Origin: Exilibacterium sp.
GTDB lineage: Bacteria; Pseudomonadota; Gammaproteobacteria; Pseudomonadales; Cellvibrionaceae
NCBI GenBank assembly: GCA_028280195.1
Contig: JANQMH010000102.1
Span: 1 to 64,000, forward strand
DNA length: 64,000 nucleotides
Direction of reading: 5' to 3'
In this document: positions 52,844 through 61,898 of the stretch, in pieces
How positions within the stretch are numbered: position 1 is the first letter of the stretch
Layout of the letters: every line of letters begins with the position of its first letter
Position numbers and translations under genes: made by a program
The notes under the pieces: model-generated
What the model was told of the DNA's origin: nothing
Databases searched by the model: none
What the model saw: the letters and a program-made list of their open reading frames with translations, nothing else

Positions 52844-53641
52844 ATGGCGGTGACATTTTCCTCGAATTATCGGCAGCGCTTCGGTGGTATCGCCCGCCTC
52901 TATGGAGAGGCGGCGCTGGAGCAGCTGCAGGGCGCGCATTTTTGTCTGGTCGGGCTCGGCGGCGTCGGCTCCTGGGCCGCCGAATCCCTGGCCCGCAGCG
53001 GTGTCGGCGGCCTTACGCTGATCGATCTGGACGATATCTGTATCACCAATACCAACCGCCAGCTGCATACACTGCAGGATACCATCGGCCGGCCCAAAAC
53101 CGCGGTGATGGCCGCGCGCCTGCATGCTATCAATCCGGAAATGGCAGTGCATCAGGTGGAGGATTTTCTCAGCGGTGACAATCTCGAACAGCTCGTGCGA
53201 CCCGATCATCACCTGGTGATCGATGCCATCGATGCCGCCTATGTCAAAGCGGCGCTGATCGCATTTTGCAAGCGCCGCAAACAGGCGATCATTACCGTCG
53301 GCTCATCCGGCGGCAAACGCGATCCGCGGCAAATCACCAGCGGCGATCTGAGCCGCACCCACAACGACCCGCTGCTGGCGAAAACCCGCAACCATCTGCG
53401 CCGCCTGTACAATTTCTCCCGCAACCCGAAGCGATTTTTTTCCATCGAGGCGGTCTATTCCGCGGAGCAACTGCTTTATCCCGATGCGAACGGCGGTATC
53501 CGCCATGCAAAAAGCGGTTTCGGCGACGCTGTCAATCTGGACTGCAGCGGCGGCCTCGGCGCCGCCAGCATGGTGACCGCCAGCTTTGGCTTTATAACCG
53601 CAGCGAGGGCCATAGAGAGATACCTGAAGGGATTCAGATAG
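52844..53641 (+). CDS. tcdA: tRNA threonylcarbamoyladenosine dehydratase (TcdA/CsdL)
   Basis: The start at ATG 52844 aligns with the E. coli protein (VTFSSNYRQRFGGIARLYG) and gives 265 residues. E1-like motifs are CLVGLGGVGSWAAESLARSG (ATP loop), DLDDICITNTNRQLH and DAIDAAYVKAALI. It catalyses ATP-dependent cyclisation of t6A37 to ct6A37 in tRNA, with sulfur-carrier partner CsdE, encoded nearby at 53715-54155. A GTG at 52820 is in frame, but the extra residues are not conserved. Confidence 0.93.
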   Translation: MAVTFSSNYRQRFGGIARLYGEAALEQLQGAHFCLVGLGGVGSWAAESLARSGVGGLTLIDLDDICITNTNRQLHTLQDTIGRPKTAVMAARLHAINPEMAVHQVEDFLSGDNLEQLVRPDHHLVIDAIDAAYVKAALIAFCKRRKQAIITVGSSGGKRDPRQITSGDLSRTHNDPLLAKTRNHLRRLYNFSRNPKRFFSIEAVYSAEQLLYPDANGGIRHAKSGFGDAVNLDCSGGLGAASMVTASFGFITAARAIERYLKGFR

Positions 53642-53704
53642 ACTTCTCGCCAGCATCCCTGCTGTCGAGAGTTTCTGAATCCCTACCAGACAGGCGGATC
53701 TACC

Positions 53705-53722
53705 TTCGCTATGCTTAGCGAA
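53705..53722. terminator. Bidirectional hairpin between tcdA and csdE
   Basis: TTCGCTA-TGCT-TAGCGAA is a perfect 7-bp stem between convergent genes. It overlaps the stop codon of the minus-strand gene. Confidence 0.55.
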
Positions 53723-54155
53723 TATCTATACCGCTTCTTTGGTAGGCCTGTGACACTATGGCCCGCAAGCCGCTACCGCGCGATGGACTCAGGTGTTTAT
53801 CCAGCCCCAGAGCGGTGAACTGTGCCGCGATATCCAAGTCGCGCAGCTGCTCGGTGCTGCGGTTATTCAGCATCACCAGCAACAGCGCGCCCAAACCGCG
53901 GACGATGCGCGACTCGGCGTCGATGGCAAATTGATGCAGTTCACCGCGGCGGCGGTGAGCCAGCCACGCCGCCGTTTCGCAGCCCGCTACGCGGTTGGCC
54001 TCACAGCGCAGGGCCGGTTTGGCCGCAATGCAGTCGGCCCAACTGATCAGCAAACGATAGCGCTGCTGCCAGCCGCGCCGGGCGCGCAGTTGCTGCAGGC
54101 TGAGCGAGCTCAGATCGTCACGGCTAAACGGATCGGTGTTATCGCTCTGCACCAC
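53715..54155 (-). CDS. csdE: Sulfur acceptor protein of the SufE/CsdE family
   Basis: The product has 146 residues. GWQQRYRLLISWAD, NRVAGCETAAWL (acceptor Cys), DAESRIVRGLGALLLVML and LGLDKHLSPSRGSGLRAI are classical SufE/CsdE motifs. It receives persulfide sulfur from a cysteine desulfurase (CsdA or SufS, not in this window). The nearby TcdA gene points to the CsdE branch. It starts 9 bases after the TatD gene in the same direction. Confidence 0.88.
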   Translation of the reverse strand: MVQSDNTDPFSRDDLSSLSLQQLRARRGWQQRYRLLISWADCIAAKPALRCEANRVAGCETAAWLAHRRRGELHQFAIDAESRIVRGLGALLLVMLNNRSTEQLRDLDIAAQFTALGLDKHLSPSRGSGLRAIVSQAYQRSGIDIR

Positions 54156-54164
54156 GGGCCTGCA

Positions 54165-54968
54165 CTACGAATCCCTGCCCGGCGCCCCCAGGCCGAACAG
54201 GCGGCAGCTGTTGGCGCTGGTCTGAGCGGCGACAGCGCTCAGCGACTGTTGTCTGAGTTCGGCCAGGACCCGGGCCAGGCGCGGGATCTGCAGCGGTGTA
54301 TTGGGCTGGCCCTGGAAGCCGCAGAGCGGCATATCGGGTGCATCGGTTTCCAGCACCAGGGCCTCGGCGGGCAGGGCGCATACCGCGCGGCGGGTTTTGG
54401 CGGCGCGCTCGTAGGTGATGGTGCCGCCGACGCCGATATAAAAGCCCAGTGCCCAGTATTGTGCGGCCAGCTCCGGGCTGCCGCTGAAACCGTGTATGAC
54501 ACCGCCGGCTGCCGGTGAGTTGCGTCGCAGAATTCGTATCACCTGCTGATGGGCGCCGCGCACGTGTACCACCAGTGGCAGGCGCCGCTCGCCGGCCAGC
54601 TGCACCTGCGCCTCGAATACGGCTTGCTGCAGTGCCAGCGGCGTCTCGATATATGTGTCCAGGCCGCACTCGCCAACCGCGACGCAACGCGGGTGGCTCA
54701 GCTTCAGCGCCGCCTGCGCAGCGACATTGTCCGCCAGCGCGGCACTGTCACCGGGCACTTTGTCGATCCACCAGGGATGCAGGCCGACAGCACAGACGAT
54801 GCCGCGATAGGCCTCGGCCATGACCAGCATTGTCTGCCACTGGGCCGGGGCCACGCCCGGCACCAGCAGGCGGGCAATACCGGCGGCCTGGCAGCGGCGC
54901 CAGAGTTGCGCCCGCTGCCCTGCGAACACCTCGAAATCAAAGTGACAGTGGCTGTCGAAAAACTCCAT
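54165..54968 (-). CDS. TatD-family metal-dependent hydrolase/DNase
   Basis: The product has 267 residues. FFDSHCHFDF (HxH metal site), LLVPGVAPAQW, AVGECGLDTYIE (Glu), PLVVHVRGAHQ, GVIHGFSG (His) and VLETDAPDMPL (Asp) give the complete TatD metal set. Members are 3'-5' exonucleases or D-aminoacyl hydrolases. It is the first gene of the pair with csdE. Confidence 0.92.
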   Translation of the reverse strand: MEFFDSHCHFDFEVFAGQRAQLWRRCQAAGIARLLVPGVAPAQWQTMLVMAEAYRGIVCAVGLHPWWIDKVPGDSAALADNVAAQAALKLSHPRCVAVGECGLDTYIETPLALQQAVFEAQVQLAGERRLPLVVHVRGAHQQVIRILRRNSPAAGGVIHGFSGSPELAAQYWALGFYIGVGGTITYERAAKTRRAVCALPAEALVLETDAPDMPLCGFQGQPNTPLQIPRLARVLAELRQQSLSAVAAQTSANSCRLFGLGAPGRDS

Positions 54969-55091
54969 GGCAATGGCTGCGGGCCTTTTAGCGCGGTATC
55001 TCTGCTAACATAGTGCCAGAGTCTACTACACTGAGTGATAAACCGACATAAAACCTCAGTACTATCAGGCGGGTGGCTGAATACGATTACC

Positions 55092-55307
55092 ATGCTGGAC
55101 GAATACCTGATGACTGTTTGCACTCTACTTATCGGCATCCTACTGCTGCCGGCCCTGCTCAGCGGTCGCGCCGCGGCGACCTGCGCCGATATCAGCGCTG
55201 ACGACAGGGCGCGGTGGGCGGTGCTCGACATAGCCGCCCGGCACCGCTGCCGGAGTCGCCTGCGGTCGATACCGGGCCATCACGTTGAGGTAAGCGCGCT
55301 TGGATAA
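55092..55307 (+). CDS. Possible small secreted protein
   Basis: A 71-residue frame has a plausible signal peptide (MTVCTLLIGILLLPALLSG) and ends eight bases inside the next gene. There is no clear ribosome site and no recognised family. It could be spurious. Confidence 0.3.
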   Translation: MLDEYLMTVCTLLIGILLLPALLSGRAAATCADISADDRARWAVLDIAARHRCRSRLRSIPGHHVEVSALG

Positions 55308-55830
55308 TCTCGCCGAACAACAGTCGCCGCCGGCGCGCTTACCGGTCTTCATCGATGTCGAGGCCTCAGGCTTCGGGCGCAACAGCTACCCGGTGGAAAT
55401 CGGCGTGGCGCTGGAGAACGGCCGCACCCAGTGTTTTCTGATCGAGCCGGCGCACGACTGGACCCACTGGGACGAACAGGCCGAAGCCCTGCACGGCATC
55501 AGCCGCAGTATTCTCAAGCAGCACGGCATCGCCATCAATATCGTCGCCAGGGCGCTCAACGAGTTACTGCAGGACAAAGTCGTTTACTCCGACGCCTGGG
55601 GCAACGACCAGAGCTGGGTGGCGCGGCTGTACTATGACGCCGGTGTGCGGCAGCGTTTTCGCCTGGCGCATATTCTGGAACTGTTGAACGGCGATCAGGT
55701 GGAGCGCTGGGAGACGCGCAAGCGACAGGTGCTGGGGTCGATGGACCTGTCCCGCCACCGCGCCAGCAACGATGCGCGGATTTTACAGCTCACCTACCGG
55801 GAATTGTTACAATCTGGCGAACCCCGCTAG
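55300..55830 (+). CDS. DEDD exonuclease-like protein
   Basis: A TTG start preceded by GAGG (9-base spacing) gives 176 residues. LPVFIDVEASGFGRNSYPVEIGVAL contains the DxE of DEDD exonucleases. YSDAWGNDQSWVARLYYD gives a possible middle Asp, and RHRASNDARILQLTY the final His/Asp pair. It resembles the short RNase T/oligoribonuclease-like proteins without other domains. The substrate is unknown. It is convergent with and directly abuts the DUF3301 gene. Confidence 0.75.
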   Translation: MDNLAEQQSPPARLPVFIDVEASGFGRNSYPVEIGVALENGRTQCFLIEPAHDWTHWDEQAEALHGISRSILKQHGIAINIVARALNELLQDKVVYSDAWGNDQSWVARLYYDAGVRQRFRLAHILELLNGDQVERWETRKRQVLGSMDLSRHRASNDARILQLTYRELLQSGEPR

Positions 55831-56148
55831 TCAGTGCAGGCGATGCGCCTGCAATTGCACGGACTGTATTCTGCTGCCGAGCAGCGTCACCCAGCCCTGG
55901 TAGCGCTCGTCACCGGTGGAGGAAAACTCAAACAGATAGCTGCGCGACAGACACAGACGCCCGCGCGCATTGCGGGCGACTTTGATACGTTTCAGCGCGA
56001 CACTGCCGTCCAGCCACTGCACCCCCATCTCGTTACAGTGCCGCTGCGCCGCCTGCAGGGCCAGTTCGCGGCTGCCCTGGGCGCGCCAGAAAAGGGCAGC
56101 GACAACGATCGGCACGCTGATCAGAAGCAGGTCACTGAGGTCAAACAT
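55831..56148 (-). CDS. DUF3301 family protein
   Basis: The product has 105 residues. A single N-terminal membrane segment (DLLLISVPIVVAALFW) is followed by the DUF3301 pattern: SRELALQAAQRHC, GVQWLDGSVAL, RGRLCLSRSYLFEFSSTGDERYQGW. It is a conserved gammaproteobacterial inner-membrane protein of unknown role. The stop directly abuts the stop of 55300-55830. Confidence 0.88.
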   Translation of the reverse strand: MFDLSDLLLISVPIVVAALFWRAQGSRELALQAAQRHCNEMGVQWLDGSVALKRIKVARNARGRLCLSRSYLFEFSSTGDERYQGWVTLLGSRIQSVQLQAHRLH

Positions 56149-56281
56149 CGGCCGGGTGCCGTACTGGGAATCGAGCGCCCGATACTAAACGCTGCCGCCG
56201 CGCCCGACAAGCGCTCGCTGCAAATATCGCCGCTGCAACATCACTCGGGCAGTCATCGGCAGCGGGTGCGACAGGTAAACC

Positions 56282-57736
56282 CTAACCGGCGCCGAGCTGC
56301 GGCGTTTTGGATGCGGCTGATTTGCGGATCAATTCGGCGCTGCGGCCGAATACCAGGCGGTTGACCAGCAGGGCGGTGACAATGCAAAACACCAGCGTAA
56401 ACAGCATCATGTGAATATAGTGCAGCGGCATCCACACAAAGGAGAACAAGGCATACAGCCCCACACCCGAAACAACCGCGACAATCGCCGCGCGCGCATC
56501 GACGTTGCGAAACAGCAAGCCCACCACAAAAGTCGACAATATCGGCATGCTGAGCAGACCGTTCAGTTTCTGCACCAGATTGATGATACTGTCGGCACCG
56601 TCGTAAACCGGCACCAGCAGCAGCGCCACAATCACAAACAGCCCGGTGATAAAGCCGCTCAGTTTCGGCACATCGGGGTTGGCGCTGATATACTTTTCGT
56701 GGATATCGCAGACATAGAGCGCCGCGGAGGAGTTCAAGACACTGTTAAAACTGGTCAGCACCGCCGCGGCGATTGCCGCGGCAAAGGCGCCGGACAGCCA
56801 GGTGGGCATCAGGTCACCGACAATGCGGCCGTAGGCGGCGTCACCGATATCGCCGTAGAGCTTATAGGAAACAATACCGGGCAGCACAATGATCGCCGGC
56901 ACGATCAGCAGGCGGATGGCCGCTGCGGCGAACACGCCTTTCTGCGCCTCGCGCAGGTTCGGCGCCGCCATGGCGCGCTGGGTTATGGTCTGGTTGGTGC
57001 TCCAGTAAAACGTCTGGATAAAAATCATGCCGGTCAGCAGCGTGTGCCAGGGAACGGGCGAATCACTGTCGCCGATCAGGGTCAGGCGCTCGGCCGGTAT
57101 GCCGCTGAAGTCGTAGTCGATCGCCGCCAGCGCCAGAAACACCACCACCACGGCCATCCCCAGCAGCAGCACGCCACTGAAGGTATCGGAAATCGCCACC
57201 GCGCGCAGGCCGCCAAATATCGCATAGGCGGCCCCCACCAGGGCAAAGGCAGTGGCCAGCACGATAATGGGCGTCTCGATAGCGAACATGGACTGCATGA
57301 ACAGCGAGCCGGTGTAGAGCATGATGGGCAGGTATAAGAACACATTGCCGAGCAGGAACAGCGCGGCGATGGTAGCGCGGATATGCTTGTTGTTATAGCG
57401 CCGCTCCAGCAATTCGGTGGTGGTGGTGCAGTTGTTGCTGTAGTAGATGGGCAGAAACACTTTGGCCAGAATGATCAGGCCCACCACGGCGGAGAACTCC
57501 CACCAGGCCAGCAGTGCCATCTGGTTGCCGTTCATACCCACCAGTTGATCGGTACTGAGATTGGTGAGGGTGATGGAGCCGGCGACGAAGATCCAGGAGA
57601 GGCCGCCACCGGCGAGGAAGTACTCCTTGTTGGACTCGGCGGCATGCCTGGCGCCGCGGCATTTCCAATAAGTCACCAGACCAATCAGCGCCGTGATAAA
57701 CACAAATACGCCGATTTGAAGCGATTGCAGTGGCAT
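56282..57736 (-). CDS. SSS-family Na+/solute symporter, probable galactose-type
   Basis: The product has 484 residues and about 13 membrane helices. SSS signatures are EYFLAGGGLSWIFVAGSITLTNLST, ATAFALVGAAYAIFGGLRAVAISD and FIQTFYWSTNQTITQRAMAA (vSGLT-like), with FAAAIAAAVLTSFNSVLNSSA for the Na site. Sugar transport is likely from the adjacent galactose/galactonate genes. It is transcribed away from the regulator gene. A 7+1+7 palindrome (57817-57831) lies in its upstream region. Confidence 0.88.
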   Translation of the reverse strand: MPLQSLQIGVFVFITALIGLVTYWKCRGARHAAESNKEYFLAGGGLSWIFVAGSITLTNLSTDQLVGMNGNQMALLAWWEFSAVVGLIILAKVFLPIYYSNNCTTTTELLERRYNNKHIRATIAALFLLGNVFLYLPIMLYTGSLFMQSMFAIETPIIVLATAFALVGAAYAIFGGLRAVAISDTFSGVLLLGMAVVVVFLALAAIDYDFSGIPAERLTLIGDSDSPVPWHTLLTGMIFIQTFYWSTNQTITQRAMAAPNLREAQKGVFAAAAIRLLIVPAIIVLPGIVSYKLYGDIGDAAYGRIVGDLMPTWLSGAFAAAIAAAVLTSFNSVLNSSAALYVCDIHEKYISANPDVPKLSGFITGLFVIVALLLVPVYDGADSIINLVQKLNGLLSMPILSTFVVGLLFRNVDARAAIVAVVSGVGLYALFSFVWMPLHYIHMMLFTLVFCIVTALLVNRLVFGRSAELIRKSAASKTPQLGAG

Positions 57737-57816
57737 TATCTCTCCCGCATAGCTGGCTTGTCACCGGTGCCGCCGGTTGCCGGTTTTCGCCGTGCAAGGT
57801 TGTTTTTATATATCTT

Positions 57817-57831
57817 ATTTATAATATAAAT
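57817..57831. promoter_or_regulatory. AT-rich palindrome ATTTATA-A-TATAAAT upstream of the symporter gene
   Basis: This perfect palindrome, about 80 bases upstream of the symporter start, could be part of its promoter or a regulator site. Confidence 0.35.
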
Positions 57832-57878
57832 CAGGCTATTTTTAACACATATGGTGCTGGGGAGTCAAAACCGTATGG

Positions 57879-58586
57879 CTATTCACCGCCACTGCGCACC
57901 TGTTGAATCAGCTCCATGGCCTCCTCGATCAGTGCCAGCGAGGCCTGCCGGGCGGCGGCGGGATCGCGCGCCAGGATGGCATCGAGGATTTTGCGGTGGT
58001 CTTCGACGCTGGCGCGGCTGACGCCTTTGAGCTGGTTGGTGAGGCGGATACTGATACGCAGGGCGGTGTCGATCAGGTCTTTGATCTGGGCGTAGAAGCG
58101 GTTGTCACTGGCCTCGAGCACGGCGACATGAAAAGCGATATCGGCGGACAGCGGGTCGTCCTCGCCCACCTCTGCGGCCTGCATGCGGGCGATGGCCGCC
58201 TCGATGGCCCGCAGCTGTGCCTCGCCGCCGCGCTCGGCGGCGAAAGCGGCCGCCTGGGGCTCTATGGCCAGGCGCATTTCCGTGAATTCGGCCAGCAGCT
58301 TGAGGGAAAACTTGCGCTCCAGCAGCCAGCGCAGTACATCGGGGTCGAGCAGGTTCCAGTTCTGCTCCGGCTGCACCCAGGTGCCCTGGCGCGGGCGGGC
58401 GCTGAGCAGCCCCTTGGAGGTCAGCATCTTCACAGCCTCGCGCAGAATACTGCGACTGACGTTGTACTGTTTGCACAGCTCAGCTTCTATCGGGAAGGGG
58501 TTTTCCGCACCGTAGGTGCCACAGACTATGGCCAGCCCCAGGTCATGGACGATGGTCTGCGTCAAACTGCGGTTATTTTCCACCAT
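57879..58586 (-). CDS. GntR/FadR-subfamily regulator (DgoR-like)
   Basis: ATG 58586 gives 235 residues. The wHTH reads TQTIVHDLGLAIVCGTYG, ELCKQYNVSRSILREAVKMLTSKGLLSARPRQGTWV. The FCD effector domain contains EMRLAIEPQAAAFAA, ADIAFHVAVLEASDN (Asp/His metal site) and VEDHRKILDAI. The layout with galactonate kinase and aldolase genes points to DgoR, which responds to galactonate. It is divergent from the SDR-dgoK-dgoA operon. Confidence 0.85.
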   Translation of the reverse strand: MVENNRSLTQTIVHDLGLAIVCGTYGAENPFPIEAELCKQYNVSRSILREAVKMLTSKGLLSARPRQGTWVQPEQNWNLLDPDVLRWLLERKFSLKLLAEFTEMRLAIEPQAAAFAAERGGEAQLRAIEAAIARMQAAEVGEDDPLSADIAFHVAVLEASDNRFYAQIKDLIDTALRISIRLTNQLKGVSRASVEDHRKILDAILARDPAAARQASLALIEEAMELIQQVRSGGE

Positions 58587-58734
58587 CAATACACCCGCCC
58601 AAAATCGCTTTCCCCAAGAGTGCTGGCGCCTTTTTTTACTTTGCCGCTCAGCCGGCCAGTGAGTCGCGATTATGCCGGATTGGCCAGGCAAATCATAGGC
58701 GCGACAGGCGCGGCCCAAGAGAATTATAGGATAA

Positions 58735-58744
58735 ATAGTACTAT
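58735..58744. promoter_or_regulatory. FadR/GntR-type operator candidate ATAGTACTAT
   Basis: A perfect palindrome matching the FadR-subfamily consensus TNGT-ACNA lies between the divergent regulator and the catabolic operon, 107 bases before the SDR ATG. Confidence 0.5.
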
Positions 58745-58850
58745 ACTGGATTACAGCAATAATCAGCTTCGACGACCGGCGCATCTGCAGGTGTACAGTG
58801 GCGTATCAAAACCGATAGTCTAGGGCCTCAACGAGCACGAGACTCGAGCC

Positions 58851-59615
58851 ATGCCTTATGCCAGTTACACCGATCTGCGCGAGCGCACCGTTTTCATCAC
58901 CGGCGGTGGCGCCGGTCTGGGCGCCTGCTTTGTCGATGCCTTTGCCGCCCAGGGCGCGAGAGTCGCCTTTGTTTCCAATAATACCGAGCCGGCGCGCCGG
59001 GTATGCGACCGGGTGGCGGCAAAAAACGGCAGCAGGCCGCTGTTTATCGCCTGCGACATTCGCGATATCGGCGCGCTGCGCGACGCCCTGGCAACGGCAC
59101 AAGGTGAACTCGGACCGGTGGATGTACTGATCAATAACGCCGGCCGCGACGACCGCCACACCCTGCAGGACCTCAGCGTGGAGCAGTGGGACGACACACT
59201 CAATACCAATCTGCGGCCGCACTTCTTCACCGCCCAGGCGGTGGCGGAGCACATGCGCGAGCGCCGCGGCGGCAGTATCGTCAATGTCGGCTCCAACGCC
59301 GCCATTCTCGGCCTGCCCGGCTACCCCGCCTATGTCAGCGCCAAGGCCGGCATTGTCGGCCTCACCAAGGCACTGGCGCGGGAGCTGGGCCCGGACAATA
59401 TCCGCGTCAATGCGCTGATCCCCGGCTGGGTAATGACCGAGCGGCAAAAGCGGCTGTGGGCCACACCCGAAGCGATCGAGGACTGCCTGCGACAGCAGAG
59501 CCTGAAAACCCTGATCAGCGCAGAGGATGTGGCGCAATCGGCGCTGTTTCTGGCATCGGCGGCTTCGGCCATGATCAGCGGGCAGTCCCTGGTGATCGAC
59601 GGTGGGCGGGTATGA
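58851..59615 (+). CDS. SDR-family dehydrogenase, probable galactose 1-dehydrogenase
   Basis: The product has 254 residues. TVFITGGGAGLGACF is the Rossmann glycine motif (TGxxxGxG), and it has NNAGRDDRHTLQ, VNVGSNAAILG (Ser) and PAYVSAKAGI (Tyr/Lys). ISGQSLVIDGG is the typical end. The operon with DgoK and DgoA suggests oxidation of D-galactose to galactonolactone (De Ley-Doudoroff pathway). Other sugar SDRs are possible. The stop overlaps the next ATG (ATGA). Confidence 0.8.
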   Translation: MPYASYTDLRERTVFITGGGAGLGACFVDAFAAQGARVAFVSNNTEPARRVCDRVAAKNGSRPLFIACDIRDIGALRDALATAQGELGPVDVLINNAGRDDRHTLQDLSVEQWDDTLNTNLRPHFFTAQAVAEHMRERRGGSIVNVGSNAAILGLPGYPAYVSAKAGIVGLTKALARELGPDNIRVNALIPGWVMTERQKRLWATPEAIEDCLRQQSLKTLISAEDVAQSALFLASAASAMISGQSLVIDGGRV

Positions 59616-60553
59616 CCTCGGCGGCGCGGCCATCGATGATTGCCGTGGACTGGGGCTCGACGTCTTTCCGCGCCTACCTGCTGGACCAGCACCACCAGCT
59701 GCTGGCCAAGGTCGCCAGCGACCAGGGCGTACTGCAGCACGACAGAGCCCACCACGCCGAGGTGCTGCGCGAGCAGTGCGGCCCGTGGCTGTTGCAGACA
59801 CCCGACCTGCCCATTTACATGAGCGGCGTGGTCGGCGCCCGCGACGGCTGGCTGGAAATGCCCTATGTGCCCTGCCCGGCCAGCCTCGACGATGTGCGCG
59901 GGCTGATGACGCGGGTGGAAAACCGCTTCGCCGCGCCGCTCAGCGGCGCCGACATCTGGATCGCCCCCGGCGTCAGCGGCTGCAGCCCCTCCGGTGCGCC
60001 GGATGTGATGCGCGGCGAGGAAATCCAGGTGTTCGGCGCCCTGGAAAGTCTCGGTACTGACACCGGCACCGTATGCCTGCCGGGCACCCACAGCAAGTGG
60101 GTACAGGTGGAAAACGCGGCCATTACCGGATTTTCCACGTTTATGACCGGCGAACTGTACGCGCTGATAGCCGCGCGCAGCTCGGTCGGCGCCATCGGCA
60201 AAAATGCCCGCGACGACCGCCGCGCCTTTGCCGCCGCGGTAAGCGCCGCCGGCGAGGAGGGCGGTCTGCTGCACCAGCTGTTTTCCATCCGCGCCCGCCA
60301 CCTGACCGGCCACCTGCCGGAGCAAAGTGTGCTGTCTTATCTGTCGGGCCTGGTGATCGGCAATGAAGTCAAAGCGGCAAAGGCCCTCTATCCGGCCGCA
60401 CAGACAGTGGCAGTGGTGGCCAACGAGGTGCTTTCACAACGCTACTGTGCGGCGCTCAGCCAGCTGCAGCTGCAGCCCCGCAGCGTCAGCGCCGACGGCG
60501 CCTTTCTGCGTGGTATTATCGATGTCGCCGCGCGCGAAATTACCTCGGAGTAG
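59612..60553 (+). CDS. dgoK: 2-dehydro-3-deoxygalactonokinase
   Basis: The product has 313 residues. MIAVDWGSTSFRAYLL (phosphate loop), MSGVVGARDGWLEMPYVPCPA, GEEIQVFGAL, LPGTHSKWV and GELYALIA are DgoK family motifs. It phosphorylates 2-keto-3-deoxygalactonate with ATP. It is coupled to both neighbours by overlap or minimal spacing. Confidence 0.93.
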   Translation: MTSAARPSMIAVDWGSTSFRAYLLDQHHQLLAKVASDQGVLQHDRAHHAEVLREQCGPWLLQTPDLPIYMSGVVGARDGWLEMPYVPCPASLDDVRGLMTRVENRFAAPLSGADIWIAPGVSGCSPSGAPDVMRGEEIQVFGALESLGTDTGTVCLPGTHSKWVQVENAAITGFSTFMTGELYALIAARSSVGAIGKNARDDRRAFAAAVSAAGEEGGLLHQLFSIRARHLTGHLPEQSVLSYLSGLVIGNEVKAAKALYPAAQTVAVVANEVLSQRYCAALSQLQLQPRSVSADGAFLRGIIDVAAREITSE

Positions 60554-60557
60554 CGCC

Positions 60558-61205
60558 TTGCCCCGGACCCTGCACCAGCAACTGCCGCTGATCGCCATCC
60601 TCCGCGGGCTGCCCCCGGAGCAGGCGGTAGCGGTGGCCGGGGCGCTGGCCGGGGCCGGTTTCAGGATGCTCGAGGTACCGCTCAACTCGCCACAGCCGCT
60701 GCGCTCCATCGACCTGCTGGCAAAATCCTTTGGCGACAGCTGCCTGATCGGCGCCGGCACGGTTACCCGGGTTGAACAGGTCGAGGCGGTGAGCCGCGCC
60801 GGCGGGCGGTTGATTGTATCGCCCAATACCGACAGCGCAGTCATCGCCGAGAGCAAGCGCCTGCAGATGGTTTCGCTGCCCGGCTGCTGCAGCCCCACGG
60901 AAGCCTTCGCCGCACTGCAGGCCGGCGCCGATGCGCTAAAACTGTTCCCGAGCGAACAGATACCTGCGGCTGCCGTCAGAGCGCTGACAGCAGTGCTGCC
61001 GGCAGCCACCACGCTGTACGCCGTCGGCGGTATCGACGCCGGCAATATGCCGGACTATCTGCGCGCCGGCGTCAGCGGTTTCGGCATCGGCTCGGCGATT
61101 TACCGGCCCGGCAAGACGCCGGCACAAATCGCCGCCGATGCAACGGCACTGATCGAGGCCTACCGCAGGGCCGCGCAACAGCATGACTTTCTTCCCAGGA
61201 CCTAG
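60558..61205 (+). CDS. dgoA: 2-dehydro-3-deoxy-6-phosphogalactonate aldolase
   Basis: A TTG start (GGAG at an 8-base spacing) directly follows dgoK and gives 215 residues. LPLIAILRGLPPEQAVAVAGAL, RMLEVPLNSP, LIGAGTVTRVEQVE, LIVSPNTDSAV, GADALKLFPSE (Schiff-base Lys) and YAVGGIDAGNM define a KDPG/KDPGal aldolase. The context and the PLNSP motif favour the DgoA galactonate branch. Products are pyruvate and glyceraldehyde 3-phosphate. No galactonate dehydratase or lactonase gene is in the window. Confidence 0.92.
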   Translation: MPRTLHQQLPLIAILRGLPPEQAVAVAGALAGAGFRMLEVPLNSPQPLRSIDLLAKSFGDSCLIGAGTVTRVEQVEAVSRAGGRLIVSPNTDSAVIAESKRLQMVSLPGCCSPTEAFAALQAGADALKLFPSEQIPAAAVRALTAVLPAATTLYAVGGIDAGNMPDYLRAGVSGFGIGSAIYRPGKTPAQIAADATALIEAYRRAAQQHDFLPRT

Positions 61206-61223
61206 GCAGGACACAGGCAAACC

Positions 61224-61886
61224 ATGATCGACCCACTGACGCTTTACGAGACCCGCATCATCGGCGCGCTGCTGGAAAAGCAGATCACTACCCCCGACCA
61301 CTACCCGCTGTCACTGAACGCGCTGACCAGTGCCTGCAACCAGAAGAGTAACCGCGAGCCGGTGCTGGAACTCGACGAGGCCACGGTGCAGGAGAACGTC
61401 GACGAACTGGTGAAAAAGCATTTGCTCACTGAGGTCTCCGGCTTTGGCAGCCGGGTCAGCAAGATACAGCACCGCTTTTGCAATACCGAGTTCAGCGACC
61501 TGCAATTCAGCCCGCAGGAACTGGGCATTGTCTGCGTACTGCTGCTGCGCGGCCCGCAAACGCCGGGCGAACTGCGCACCCGCACCAACCGCCTGTGCCA
61601 GTTCAGTGATGTCGGACAGGTGGAAGCCACTCTGCAGGGCCTGATGGATCACAAGGGCCGGCCGCTAGTGGTGAAGCTGCCGCGCGAGGCGGGCAAACGC
61701 GAGTCGCGCTATGCCCACTTGTTCAGCGGCGAGGTCGATGCCGGCACTGCACCGGCATCGCCGCCGCGCGACTCGCAGCAACAGGCTGCGGCACCGCCGC
61801 TCAGTGAGCGCCTCGAAACGCTGGAACAACAGGTGGCCAGCATGCAGCGGCAACTCGACGAACTGCGCCAGGCTCTGCTCGACTGA
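61224..61886 (+). CDS. yceH: YceH family (DUF480) winged-helix protein
   Basis: The product has 220 residues. [39 protein letters not shown] is the start of the DUF480 double winged helix, with [22 protein letters not shown] in the second. A C-terminal coiled coil ([21 protein letters not shown]) is typical. The function is unknown. It may be unrelated to the galactonate genes although it lies only 18 bases downstream. Confidence 0.93.
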   Translation: MIDPLTLYETRIIGALLEKQITTPDHYPLSLNALTSACNQKSNREPVLELDEATVQENVDELVKKHLLTEVSGFGSRVSKIQHRFCNTEFSDLQFSPQELGIVCVLLLRGPQTPGELRTRTNRLCQFSDVGQVEATLQGLMDHKGRPLVVKLPREAGKRESRYAHLFSGEVDAGTAPASPPRDSQQQAAAPPLSERLETLEQQVASMQRQLDELRQALLD

Positions 61887-61898
61887 GCCGCCGCGCGG

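Noticed and set aside
55092-55307. Confident small secreted protein gene
   Set aside because: Listed only at low confidence because there is no ribosome site or family, and it overlaps the next gene.
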